A program made the translations under genes and the position numbers. Shown piece by piece: positions 33,113 through 44,344 of a stretch of DNA of 64,000 nucleotides (position 1 is the stretch's first letter; every line of letters starts with the position of its first letter). Below the pieces are notes generated by a model. That model was not told the origin of the DNA. It was given only the letters and a program-made list of their open reading frames with translations, and did not search any database. Source of the DNA: Rhipicephalus microplus (taxonomy: Eukaryota; Arthropoda; Arachnida; Ixodida; Ixodidae); assembly GCF_043290135.1 (NCBI RefSeq), contig NC_134709.1:66752556-66816555 (forward strand). Direction: 5' to 3'.

Positions 33113-34660
33113 CTTTCAGTATTTAATCAAACACCCATCGGCGGCAATCACTTGCGCCACAAGAGATGGCATCGAATTGAAAAGCGCGGCCACGATATCG
33201 GGGCGTGAACGAAGTGCTTCCCACTCCTCCTGTAAGACCGCGAATAGCGTCTCCTTCGTTGAACTTCCGAGATTCCGCGCCGCAAGTCGGCATTTCACGT
33301 GACCCCAGACATTTTCAATAGGGTTCAGGTCCGCTCCTACAGGTGGCCATTCCAATGTGTGAACAGCAAGGCCCTCAAGCATAGATTTCACACGGCGAGC
33401 AGTGTGAATCAGGCTCCTGTCATGCTGGTACACGAAACAACCATCCTTGAACGTCCCATTCAAGACATAAGGAAGCAATTCGCTCTCTATTATAAGAGAG
33501 TACGTGGAGGCTGAAAAGTTCCCATCGATAAGAACCAGAGGTCGAAGTCCTTCCCTGGTCATGGTGGCCCAGACACCCACAGAGCATCGGCCACTGGCAA
33601 ATACCGACTGTATGTATTGTGGTGAATACCTGGAGAGGAAGGAAATGCTGGAGTGGTTACACCGATTTGCAAGAACGACAATGGCACATATAGTCACCTT
33701 ATCCCCGAACAATTTCGTCTTACTTGACGATCCATATATTGAAATTTATATATGCGAGATCGCCAATATGGTGCGAAACATTCGACATGTTGGTAAGGCA
33801 CCCTCAGTGCGTTCCAGAAGGCCTCGCAAACTCAACTGTATTTTTGTAAGGTAATAGGTACAATATACAAACATTGGCTAAGGTGCTTAAGTTTGGTGAG
33901 CTGCTCAAAATAAGAAGTATTACAGCTTAAAGAGAATCAAAGCTAAGCAACGTTCTACAGCAAGTTCGAAGACAATAAAGTGCTGGGTTTTCCTTGCCTT
34001 AACCACAACGTAAATAAGGCGCACTGTAGTGGGTGAGCTGCCATTAATTTTTACCAGCTGCGGTTGTTTACTCTGCGCACTACTCTTTCTACAAATTCAA
34101 TGGTAAATATTACAAGGATGACATTGAGGTAGAAGCAAATCGCAAATGTTACCTCGAGTTTATTGGACACCATACTCGCCGTTCCTGATCCCAGCGACTT
34201 GAAAACGTTGATTCATCGCTGAACACGACGTCTCCCCACTCTTCTGATCCCCATGTCTCCACAGAACGCGCAAACTGTAGTCGCATGGATCTTTGCCTGT
34301 CCGTGATGTGGGGCTTCTGGGCCGCGACGCAGTTGGCAAGCCCTGTTTCTGCCAACCTCCTACTGATAGTCCAGACGGACGCGTTGAGATGCAATGCATC
34401 TTTTATGTCTTTCTCTTTTATATGGGGGTCAGCTACTACGGCGGCGATAATTACCCTGTCCACTTCGTCTTCTGCGCATCTTGACCTTCCAGCACAGTCT
34501 CTGTCACTGATCCCCCCTGTTTGTCGGTACGCTTGGATGGCACGGCTCACCGCATTTCTTGACCTTTGAAGGAGCCGGCAGATGACCCGTTGAGAAAAGC
34601 CTTGGATGCTTAACTCAACGATGCGTCTTTTTTAATCAGCTGGTACTCGTGGCGACATTT
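33113..34660 (-). mobile_element. Tc1-like transposase (DD34E), interrupted by an apparent intron
   Basis: The minus strand encodes an N-terminal helix-turn-helix region (FSQRVICRLLQRSRNAVSRA, about 34605-34545), a second DNA-binding part, and the catalytic Asp in DVVFSDESTF. It is interrupted at 34153, where CTCGAG|GTAACA looks like a splice donor. The frame resumes at 33629 after a pyrimidine-rich acceptor (catttccttcctctccag) with YSPQYIQSVFASGRCS. The second Asp is in YQHDRSLIHTA and the Glu 35 residues on in LNPIEN, giving DD34E. The stop is at 33116-33118. An in-frame TAA at codon 9 (34634-34636) precedes the HTH. Terminal inverted repeats were not located. Confidence 0.85.
33630..34152 (-). 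other. Apparent 523-bp intron within the Tc1 transposase gene
   Basis: It begins GTAACATTTG and ends in a pyrimidine tract and CTCTCCAG. Removing it joins PINSR to YSPQYIQ in frame (phase 2), restoring the motif order expected of Tc1 transposases. Introns in Tc1-like genes are uncommon but known. An insertion that merely looks like an intron would not be expected to have both splice signals and perfect phase. Confidence 0.7.
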
Positions 34661-34689
34661 CTGAAGACGAATGTGGGGGCCTTGAAACC

Positions 34690-36100
34690 TCCGATCTTAT
34701 ACTCTTTCAAGAATGGCACTGTCCAATAGCTGTCTAATAGCTGGGCTGTGCCGCGATGTGCTGTCATTCAACATTTTCTGTACGAGATAAATTCTTATCG
34801 TCACCAAGCCCGAAAGACCACGAAACAAGGCGAAGAATTGACAAAAATGACAAAATGGTACTGCGCCTGCGTCGCAAGCACGCGTGAAGCTTCGGAGTGC
34901 CCAATTTTTCTGAGAGAGTTATAATAAAGAATCGCATTTCTACGCAGTGAGTAATGTGTACAAAAGGAGCGGTGTGCCGCCGTGCGAGGTATTTGGTCGA
35001 ATAGCTTAAGGAATTAACTTTTGTTTCCTTGTGGGGCCTCCAACATTTGAGCACTTCGAGCTGAAATGTGCTCGCCTGTAATTCACTGCAGTATTTTACA
35101 AAACAACGTGACCAGAATACACGCTGATGCTCGAGTCACGGATGTTAATGGAGGCAGTCTCAATTCCCGACTACTTCACGTTCGAGAATGTTCCGTGCAT
35201 ATGTCATGGGTAGAGTTCTATTGAAATACTGAAAGCGGTGCCGCCCCTTTCAGCCTTCGTGATTTTCTCTGGTTTCCGGAAAAAAACATTCCCAGATACC
35301 CTCAAATATGAAAAGACTCGAAAGTGAAAGCCTATGACATCTCTTGCACGTCTCAATCCGCATTATTTACGCTTAATTGTCTTAATCTACTATTATGTAT
35401 CCAATTAATGGGTTGACTTCAATCGGGGTTTATGGGTCGAGTAGTAGAAGACGACACATGAATATTTGAAATTCGAATCATGGAAACTTTTGGGTCGAGG
35501 CTCAACTCCTACCAATAATAACTGCAGGCTCTCGACTTGACAGAACCACGATATAGAGAAAGAAATGAATTTTATATATAGATATGACATAGAGCTTCAC
35601 GAAAGTAACGTTTTGGGAATGTTTGCTCATTGGGGGTTCTTTAACGTCCACTCAGTATACTAGTTTCAAGTATCTCTCCTCTATCGAAATACGGCATGTG
35701 CGACTAGACTTGAAGATGCGTCTTTCGGGTCAACAGCCGAGTATCGAAACCACTGCACCACCGCAGTGGCCTTAATAAAGGATTTATCCTTAATAAACCG
35801 AGTTTGTTTTCACCTTTCTTTCTGGGCTCTTTTCTGCAGCTGTTGGACGTTTGGTGGCTTCATGCATGTTCATAGACACATGATATTGGGACCGAGTATT
35901 ACTACGTGCGTTAGTTCGGCGAATGAGAGCTCAAAAGGCAACACTGCTGGCTGAGCTTATTGATTGCCTAACTGGACATTCAAAATCTGATCACGCCGCG
36001 GATCGCCTAGGAGTAACGGGCACTATGTGCAGCACGCCGAAACCCGCAAATGATGTGCTGTCGTCACATTAGCGCTCTGCTTTTTTTCATTGTCTTCAGA
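34690..36100. other. No gene; degenerate SINE near 35625-35772
   Basis: 35625-35772 keeps ggggttctttaacgtccact and a tRNA-like head (ggtcaacagccgag, accactgcaccaccgc), so it is an old SINE copy. No other feature is supported. Confidence 0.45.
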
Positions 36101-36101
36101 G

Positions 36102-36209
36102 TGACTACAGAAGTGACACCTTGCTCCGTCCGCATAGTTTCGAGATGCACGCCATTGAAACGAGCGAAAGGGCAGGCTGCCGGGTGATATGGGACGAGCG
36201 TGCGCAGTA
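36102..36209 (-). repeat. Left flank: split copy of the 200-bp repeat, ending in TA duplication
   Basis: gactacagaagtgacacctt through gcgtgcgcagta is the reverse complement of 32650-32740 with about 8 differences. The final TA (36208-36209) is repeated at 40752-40753. Confidence 0.85.
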
Positions 36210-37284
36210 CACTCTAAGCCAAAAATGGCCAAAATGGGAGCAACGGCTGTTTTTACTCCTTCAGACCGACTGTTACTCTCCGAAAAGACCAAGCAGAACA
36301 AGATGGCCGACTTGTTCGAGAATGGGGGAGCAACTGTATTCATCTTAAGTTTGTAAGGGAGCAACGGAAGGAGGAACCGCTGTAAATGCTCTCGTCACGC
36401 AATGGTTACTCCCCGGCAGGACACCGCACAAAAATATGCATGCCGCCCACATTGATATTCATGGGCCAGATTATTGTTTGTTCTGTGTGCCAAACTTCAC
36501 CAAACCAAAACAGTGATTTATTTTAGCATCCGTAGATAATAAGATAGCAGCGCTGGCTGAACACAGAAGGCCTGAGAATACAGTACGGCAAATACCTAAC
36601 ACACGCAGCAGCAGGATGGAGGCACGTCAAAGCGGACCGAACGCCGAAACACGTGCAAAACAACGATAAAAAAAGCCTAGACACGCCGTTCGTCCGCGAA
36701 GTAAGGGCGTCAAAGTCGATCAAGCACCGAAACACGTGCAAAAGGAGCCCCCCCCCCCCCCCCCCCGCGCCGCGCCCAGATATATCGGAGAAGAAAAAAA
36801 AAAGCGGACCCAGACGCGCTTCTCATCAGCCATACACTTAGTAGCACGCTTCACCGTGTACTTTGAGGGCAGAATGACAAATCTGCGCCATCTGCGCCCG
36901 CACGACAATTGTGGCGCTAGTGTAGCAAACGATGTAAGTTACAAAGTAATTTTTATTCAGTGTTTATGTTGACTAGCACTAAATAAAAATTACACTCAAC
37001 TTTTTATATTTATTTATGAGATTTAGTGTACCTCAGTTTTTTTTATAATTGTATTAGGAGAACACACTGAAATTATTGCGCTGACGCCTGTGCTGCCACT
37101 GCTCGACGTTTTTTTTTTTCGGCGCAACTAGGTTCGCGTTCGCACTACTTACTCATTTTCATATGGTCTGTGGTTGGCGACCACATGGACGTGCGGGCTT
37201 GTGAGCTATGTTTTGATCGTGTGTGTGTGTCGCAGATTTGCGTTTCTACTTAATCGTGATGAAGGTTAGTGTATATTTATCTTT

Positions 37285-37408
37285 ATGGAGCGCGAAGTAG
37301 TTGTGGATTTTGCTGCTGGGTGGAACAAACACATCGTAAACACGTCTTCAGCTATCTGCAAGCCTGTTCGCTCGTCGGACAAAGGACTGTGCATGCATCA
37401 GCGTGTAG
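37285..37408 (+). CDS. Possible first coding exon inside the TIR element
   Basis: ATG at 37285 opens MEREVVVDFAAGWNKHIVN and the frame runs to CAGCGTGTAG|GTGAGT, a strong donor at 37409, ending in phase 1. No family is recognised. Its end phase does not fit the next candidate exon (38376, phase 0), so an intermediate exon or a different structure is needed. Confidence 0.4.
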
Positions 37409-38375
37409 GTGAGTGGCATTTCCAGCAACATTTAATGCTCTTACAATACATTGTTGAGTGGTTGCGCTATTGAAAGAGAAATGATTTGCTCTTATTCACC
37501 GTATCCATTGCTAGCCGTATCGGACTAAATTACCTCTATTACCGCCTGCATACCCTCTTGCTTCCCCTGTCACCACTGCAGTGCCAGTGTACTTTTGCAG
37601 TTAAAAGTTCATTTCCGCAACACTACCTCGCTTGAAAAAACATTGGGGCGGGGTTGTAGCTGCATTCATACTGGCACTTTTCTACCATTGGCTTTATGTA
37701 ATGTTAACGGCTGAGTGTTGGGGCCTTGGGCCGCATTTTTTAGAGATGTAAAGTGTATGTAAATCAGTAAGTGAACAAATCATTGTCGCATCACTTCACT
37801 GGCATAGCCAGGCGGTTGCGCACAGAATTTTTTAGGCCGGGCGTAGGGAGCCCAAATTGACGACCATATTCGCTTGCCCGGCCTATTCAGATAAGCGGAC
37901 CCCCCCCCCCCCCTCCCCGCACGCCTAAAAAAAAAATCTGCCCTCATCACTGCGTCACTTGCTTCACCTCTGCGCTGAACGTACTATTTTATAAGCGCAC
38001 CATCAAGCGAGCAGTTTACATATTGACAGAACAATTGGAGGAGGAATGACCCAAATCTTTCAGATTTCTTTAGTGATGCAAAACCTTAGCAAAACTGAAT
38101 ATTGTAAAAGACAATCATAAATGCTGTATGTCCTCGTTAGCGCTGTCATTATTCTGCATCATGAAATCTTTATGCGCTGTGAAAACTTGGCATGCCGTTG
38201 AAGTCACATATCGACGTTAATACCAATCGACGAAAATTTCGACAACCTCAATAACGTCGTTTGGGATTTGCCGCATGCACATAATTAGGCTGATTCCCAC
38301 TTGGCTGTTCTTAACCTGACTTCACTGCTACAAAATGAAACAATATTTGATGCATGTCTTTTACTTTTTTTTCAG

Positions 38376-38454
38376 GGATATGACACAAATTTGGTTATAC
38401 TGCAGATAAAGATGCTCCCAACAATGCTAAAGTACAGAAAGCAAGTGAATTTTG
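38376..38454 (+). CDS. Possible internal exon inside the TIR element
   Basis: Acceptor ttttactttttttcag and donor TTTTG|GTAAGTGC enclose 79 bases, phase 0 to phase 1, encoding GYDTNLVILQIKMLPTMLK and YRKQVNF. The splice signals are strong. No homology is recognised. Confidence 0.5.
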
Positions 38455-38647
38455 GTAAGTGCAGACTTTTTGTACTACGTATATGAAAGCATCGCTTTTT
38501 AGGGGCAAACTGTGCATGTGTTGGCCAGAGAATAGTTCATTATGCCACATGGTTACACTGGCACTGACAATTCGACATGGCTCCACTGGCCCGTGTGTGT
38601 GCTCACACTGTTACCGTTAAGATAAAATGTTTATGTTTTCATTGCAG

Positions 38648-38707
38648 GGATTGCTGTTTGTACTAAAAAGCCAACTGCCAAGATTTGTTTACGCTGGTAC
38701 TCCTAAA
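38648..38707 (+). CDS. Possible terminal coding exon inside the TIR element
   Basis: Acceptor gttttcattgcag precedes IAVCTKKPTAKICLRWYS and a TAA stop at about 38705. The frame agrees with the phase-1 end of 38376-38454. Together they look like the C-terminus of a small unknown protein, either the element's own or captured. Confidence 0.45.
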
Positions 38708-40419
38708 AGTATGCTTTCCCTATTTACATGAATTTTGGCTTGCACAAAGCATAACACTTGGGCCTAGATTCACAAAGCTGTCCATGCGCAGGCCTTCATA
38801 ACAGCGTTTCTTGACTTGCCTTTACCCTGTTTTCTGCAGATGTTTCGTGGGTTTAAAAGTGCCACAGCATGTTGGCCTCCCCCACTCTGAAATATTCGCG
38901 TTCAAAGTTCCGCAAGAGTGGGCTTAACTTTCTTGTGCACCTCTTTGCTAGTACAAGATACTGAAGTGTTATGCTCTCACTAGAGGTGGCAGTGTTTCTA
39001 ATGTTTGTATTTTCATCACCTTGACCAAGTATGCCATCTTGGCTTGACTGGTAGCACATCCTCAACAAATGTCTTTGTGGCACATGTAGAAGGCAGTACA
39101 AAATAAATAGGCAGACATTCACACCGGGAGCTAACTTCTAATAATGCTTTTTTTTTTGGAAACCATGGTGTGCTTATTCCAATTTGTCTAACAAGCAGTA
39201 ACCTGTTTGGCTGTGAACCAACAAGACGTTGAGCTAATAAAAGCTTCACATCTTGTTGCTCTCAAATATATATGTATTGGCAAGCTATCTGTGACACTGT
39301 CAAACAAAGAATCCGAATATCTGTGCATGCCTTAAGATATATTGCTTCGTTTACATATCTCGTGGCTGTGACTCGTCAACCGAGTGAACAAATGCACCCT
39401 AGTTTAGCACGGTCTACATTTATTTGTCTATAGTTTTGTCCAGCCGTTTGCGTCAGGTACAAAGAAATATACTGAAGATTATCATGTAGCCTCTGCAAAT
39501 GGTTGCTTTCAAGCAGGCTTTGCATGCTTGGCTTGTGCCTACAGGTATTCCACAATTCAAGACGCAGCAGCGTATGATAGAACAGTAGAATCGAGAGCAA
39601 CTATGTGTACGAGCTAAATAAGTATTTTAACATGAGCGGACAGTACGTGTTATTTGCCACACACATGACCTCATTTAGAATGCCCATTGGTGAATGGGCT
39701 CATAGAAATGTCACTCAGCTGTGTATAGGAAACAAGTTAACTGAACCTAAGGGTATCTTCAACTGCTACAAATATGCCTTGTTGAGGTGCTGCACATTTT
39801 CTTCCAGAATATTGCTGTCTGAGACATCATGTGAAGAGCGTCTACCACATCAGCATTTATATGGCTTGCCAAGTAACGTTTGGCCGAACCTCCCTTTTTT
39901 TCACATTTCGTTTTGCAGTAGACATCCTTGAATGTAAGCGCTGCTGCAGTGTGTGTGACTCATTGTTATGAATTGATTCTGGCATGTTTAACCTCACACT
40001 TCTATTTTTCTTCTTGCAGCAATGAGATGCTTCACATATGCCTGTGGTGACGTTCTGCTGCGCTAGCCTGATGGAAACACCAGCTGCGAAACTTGAGTTC
40101 TTCAGAATTGGAGAAGTTGCCCTTCTCTCACCAATGATGACACAGACTGCCCTATGCTAGAAATTCAAGATTGTTTTTCCACGGATGACGCAGAAAACCT
40201 TTGATGTATTATGGTGTTTGTTTAGTGCTGGCTGTGGTGTGGCGAAGTCTACTTTTACGTGTGGTCACACGTCGCCTCATAAAAAGAACAATAAAGCATT
40301 TATTTTCCTTTCAATATTGTCCACTTTTTGTGTTAGAAGCACCCAAGCAGTGCTCTTCCAAGGAGCTCTCGCCATGTGTTAAGCGTATGACAAGCATACT
40401 CTAGATAAATACTCATTTC

Positions 40420-40740
40420 CCCAAGGAGTAACTGGAAGCATGTGCAGTTGGTTTTCAGAGAGTAACTGCGAACACGTGAAAGGAACGGTAAAGAGTGACT
40501 GTTGCTCTTAGAAGAGCAACTGGTGGGAGTAATGGTTGGTCGGCAGGGAGTAACTGGTAGGAGTAACTGTTGGTCTGCAGGGAGGAACTGGAGGGAGTAA
40601 CTGTTCATCCCCCGAAGGAGGAACTGAAAGGAGAGCAACGGTTCCTCCCTCTGCAGTTACTCCTTTTAGGAGAGTAATGGGAGTGGCAATGCAATTGCTC
40701 CCTGAAAGGAGCAACCCCTATACCCCTGTTGCTCCGTTTT
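40420..40740. repeat. Subterminal array of gtaactg/ggagcaac motifs
   Basis: gagtaactg, ggagtaactg, gagcaactg and their complements recur more than ten times in 320 bases. Clusters of short subterminal motifs are where transposases bind in CACTA and hAT elements. The smaller left-end cluster (36235-36415) shows ggagcaac, tactcc and ggagcaactg. Confidence 0.7.
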
Positions 40741-40751
40741 GGCTTAGAGTG

Positions 40752-40848
40752 TACGCGCTCCCGGACAGAGCCGTGCAGCCGTCAGAATGCGCAGCGACGC
40801 GCCTCGGCACGCGCGCCCGTTGTCTCTAATATTATGCACTAGACTGTA
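40752..40848 (-). repeat. Right flank: remainder of the split 200-bp repeat
   Basis: Starting from the duplicated TA, tacgcgctcccggacagagc through gcactagactgtac continues the repeat interrupted at 36209, as judged against 32542-32650. Confidence 0.85.
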
Positions 40849-41004
40849 CCTACGTATCCGAAGAAGTGGACTGAGGGGATGACCGCCACGACAGCTCAAC
40901 TGGCACAGCATCGAAAATCGAAGGTTGCAGACTCTGTCCCGACCAGCGGCAAGTTATGTTTTCGTCTACATTACTTTCTTAACATTTCTATCATATAAAT
41001 ATCA

Positions 41005-41415
41005 CCCACGCGCACTTTGCCCCGCAGAGGGGGTGGAGTGTAGACGATTGTGCGCGTGCTTATCCTTCGGTGGGGGAGAGTCGTGAGCCTTCGGTCACTT
41101 CGCTCGCTGCACAGGCCTTGTTTTTGAAAAGAGCGTGTTTTTCATACACGTCGAAGTAACAACTGGGACACTTGTTAGTTTGCACTCATATATGTACTCG
41201 TGATTGCATTTCGTGCGTCGCTTTTGTTTAATCAGTTCGTTAAGCGCCTAGCTGTAAACGTTAGTTTGCTTTCGTCCTGTGGGTGTTGTTTTCGTGCGTC
41301 ATTTGTGCGTGGGCAGGAAGCTGCGCGTTTTGATCTACTTGCCGTTTTCAATGCTACATTCCAACTTGTCGCTATCTTCTTCATTGCTTCTTCGCATTTG
41401 TGGCGAAACTGACTT
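41005..41415 (+). repeat. Dispersed repeat family, copy 3
   Basis: cacccacgcgcactttgccc, gtgggggagagtcgtgagcc, acttcgctcgctgcac and gaagtaacaactgggac are shared almost identically with 42455-42835, and more distantly with 22190-22515 and 22935-23285. Confidence 0.75.
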
Positions 41416-41499
41416 TTTACAGTGAAATTAAGCTGTTATGAGATCAAAACTCGAGTCACGCGGAGCTCTGTAGTTGCCGCCGGCGGTGCCCATAACCCC

Positions 41500-41615
41500 A
41501 TCACACAAATTTAGAAGAAATAATTGACACATTGAGGCTCTAACCCGGCTACGCTGGGTGCCAGCCCTGTATTCTACCACTGAGCTGTGCCGGTGCCTGG
41601 GACTTATCAAACTAG
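41500..41615 (-). repeat. tRNA-derived sequence (second SINE family head, or tRNA pseudogene)
   Basis: The minus strand reads cacagctcagtggtagaata (good box A) and, at tRNA-like spacing, gccgggttagagcctc (degraded box B, expected GGTTCGANNCC). It is too degraded for an active tRNA gene. Confidence 0.5.
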
Positions 41616-42454
41616 CCTTAGGCAGGCGTCAGGTCGGGGAAGGAATCGCGTTAATACTATACTTATAAAGCGTTTTAAAACTGCGAAAGAACTAGTCGTC
41701 GCTGAATGCGAATAGCGTAATGAGTGGGTCGTCCAATGCTCCAACCCCTTACAAAAGCCGGTTCTTGTTCACCCATTTACTATGGCACATAACCACTTCG
41801 GGCATTATTCCTCATTGTCATCAACCACTGCATAAACAAATAGCAAAAAATTCTTTGCAAGTGTGTAGCGAATACCGCGCTTCTCGGAAGAATGACGAAA
41901 AATAGCATAGGGAATGCCATCCTACTGCACAAAAGTTTTCATTATTGACGCTGTAGTGGGTATTAAGCAAGTGTGCTTGCATCAGCCACCCAATAAGGGT
42001 TTAGAAAAGTCTCTGAAAGGCCACTCTTCTAGCTTTCACTGTGACTGTGCCGCGCCTTTCGAGCAAGCGTTTTTTTTTCCAGATTTTTTGCAACTTTTTT
42101 GGTGCATTGCTTTCTCTCTATTTATGGCATATGACAGCACCCAACAGGTGACACAACGAACACGCACACAAATGGACACATTGCTGACCAGTGGCACACC
42201 ATGGGCGAGTCGTGCATGGACACATACTAGTCGATTGATCTTCACGCAGCGTCCTCCATCGTCGCCAACAGTCATCCGGGACTCCGTGTGAGGTTTTCTT
42301 GCGTCACCTGGCGTGCGCTGCCAAGATACCGAAGTTTTTTTCTTTGTTTAATGGGTAAAATGTGCTTGGAAAAGAGATGAGACACAACTTAGCGGTTGTC
42401 TTACTTTTATTTCCAACGGTTATATATATATATATATAGTTATATATAGTTTAT

Positions 42455-42832
42455 CACTCACGCGCACATTGCCCCGCGGAGGGGGCGGAGGGTAGACGAT
42501 TGTGCGCGCCCTTATCCTTCGGTGGGGGAGAGTCGTGAGCCTTCGGTCACTTCGCTCGCTGCACAGACCTTGTTTTTGAAAAGAGCGTATTTTTCATACA
42601 CATGGAAGTAACAACTGGGACCTTTGTTAGTTTGCGCTCATATCTGTACCTGTGATTACATTTCGTGTGCAGTTTTTTTTAAAACAGTGCGTTAAGCGTA
42701 TAGCTGTAAACGTTCGTTCGCTTTCGTCCTGTGAGTGTTTTTGTGTCATTTGTGCGTGAGCAGCGCGCTGCAAGTTTTAATGTGCTTGCGGTTCTCTATG
42801 CTAGATTCTAATTTTCGCTATCTCTTTCATTG

Positions 42833-42835
<3 letters not shown>
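42455..42835 (+). repeat. Dispersed repeat family, copy 4
   Basis: It is about 90% like 41005-41415 by eye, in direct orientation 1.45 kb apart. It ends at a (TA)n microsatellite. Confidence 0.75.

Positions 42836-42909
<74 letters not shown>
42835..42909. repeat. (TA)n microsatellite
   Basis: About 37 uninterrupted TA units, followed by a GT tract at 42931-42941. A shorter TA run is at 42421-42437. Confidence 0.95.
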
Positions 42910-42912
<3 letters not shown>

Positions 42913-43206
42913 CACTTGTTCGCTTAATGTGTGTGTGTGTGTTATTGATGTGGGTTATTATTGACAAGATCGTTTATCAAGTGAAACATGGAAAAGGAAA
43001 CGGACTTCAATGCGCAACTTTTATCGTGTAAGTTTCCTAGAAAACCAGTAATATTTATTCCGCACTACTATTTAGTTTCTCCATAGTAACATCCGAGATC
43101 GGCAAGTACATTGCCGAGCAGGGCCGTGGGCCAGTCGTGCGAGGACACATCCCAGCGGACTAATGTCCGCACGACGATCGTCGTCACCGAATGAGTCAAC
43201 CGGGAC

Positions 43207-43369
43207 CTGTGGCAATGGCTCGTATTAGGGGAGACATCCCGTTACCGCACTTTCCGCTGAAGTCATCCAGGTCGATGTCGTATACAGCCACCGGTGCCAT
43301 GGCCATTTTGTCCGCGTAGGCGAGGTTCATGCGCTCCATAAGTGCCCGCTCGTCTGCCAACGTGGCCAC
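43207..43369 (-). CDS. C-terminal exon of the GH18 chitinase-like domain
   Basis: On the minus strand, acceptor gttctaatgacgtttttccag and donor GCCACAG|GTCCCG enclose 163 bases, phase 0 to phase 1. It encodes VATLADERALMERMNLAYA, then DKMAMAPVAVYDIDLDDFSG, KCGNG and SPLIRAIATG. The YDIDLDDFSGKCG segment corresponds to the last barrel strand of GH18 proteins, usually MVWSLDxDDFxGxC in active chitinases. If the donor is not used the frame ends two codons later at TGA, so this could also be a terminal exon. It has related copies at 43785-43705 and, on the plus strand, at 6450-6643. Confidence 0.85.
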
Positions 43370-43704
43370 CTGGAAAAACGTCATTAGAACGTTTACATCC
43401 TAGCGCTAAGAACTTATCTGAACACGGCAATAAAGCACGCTAAGAACTTATCTAAACAAAACACAGCATACGACATGGTGTCTACACACCATACACTACA
43501 AGTATTCTAAAAATTACATCGCGCTACGCTGAGCCGTCCTGTTAATACCGCACATTAAGTTCACACACACATGGACGCCTTGAGTGTTGTGAAATGCCTG
43601 ATTCGGCTGCGTAGGGCAATACGTCTTTGCCGAAACACTGTCTTCGCATTGGCATACTTTTCAATGGTCCCCTTCTTTGATGAAAGGACCAGCCTTAACT
43701 CTAC

Positions 43705-43785
43705 CCGACGCGGTAACCATGCCTGCTGCATTGTTGGTGCGGATGCATGGAAGCGCTCGTGCAACACCCGGTCGGCAAGTGTGGC
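43705..43785 (-). pseudogene. Truncated duplicate of the GH18 C-terminal exon
   Basis: After acceptor ataccccctcttccccag the minus strand encodes ATLADRVLHERFHASAPTM and QQAWLP, parallel to the start of the exon 340 bases downstream (ATLADERALMERM..MAMAP). It then runs into RRVELRLV instead of the DIDLDDF segment. CGTCGG|GTAGAG could act as a donor. I infer a tandem exon duplication whose 3' half has been lost. A functional alternative exon is possible but would delete the barrel strand. Confidence 0.5.
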
Positions 43786-44344
43786 CTGGGGAAGAGGGGG
43801 TATAAGTGCTTCTTTACATCACCCCTCGGCCGAAGCTCGTGCGCTCGTGTCGGTCATTGCTAGATTTTCACTGCTGAAAGAACGTTAATATTGTGATAAA
43901 CAGCTTCATGAATTCACAATGCACTTATGCCAAGCCAAAAATATTTACCGGCATTTGTGCAAGCCTTTCGGCAGTTAACAAGTCAGACAGCCAGGCATAA
44001 ATAAAGCGTCAAATAGTGCGGGCTTTTTGGTGCGTGTTGAACTGTCGGAAGAATAGTGCTGGTCTTGTTGCTTTTATGTATAATGCTGGCGCTATTTTTC
44101 ATACATATTTGACATATATAATGCCATGGAGTCGTGACGTGGCCGAAGAGAGTCGACTACAGATTCAAGATGAAACAGTTTATTCGGGCCGTACTTGTGG
44201 CCAACAAATGGAAAGTAAGATTACGGCGAGGCAATGGCACTGATAGAGGCGTGCAGAGCGTCAGCCGTCGATCAACTGGCAAAGCGGCGAAACGCGTCGG
44301 CATTTATACAATTGCCATCGAATGTTGTAGCGTTATCGCTAGCT

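Larger units (their letters stand above)
36210..40751 (+). mobile_element. 4.5-kb DNA transposon with CACTCTAAGCCAAAA ends and TA duplication
   Basis: The left end cactctaagccaaaaatgg is matched by the right end ttttggcttagagtg in inverted orientation. TA lies outside each end. The empty target at 32.6 kb has only one TA, which fixes both ends to the base. Near both termini are short reiterated motifs (ggagcaac/gttgctcc, gggagtaactg), dense at 40420-40740. The element carries plus-strand sequence with splice-like signals (37285-38707) and an AATAAA at about 40289. No DDE transposase was recognised, so it is either non-autonomous or of a family I do not know. CACT-type ends with a 2-bp duplication suggest EnSpm/CACTA-like, but that is a guess. 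Confidence 0.85.

Noticed and set aside
41500..41615. Functional tRNA gene
   Set aside because: Box A is good but box B is degraded and no cloverleaf can be completed by eye.
42735..43031. Plus-strand frame with Tyr-Ile repeats
   Set aside because: It is a translation of the (TA)n microsatellite at 42835-42909.
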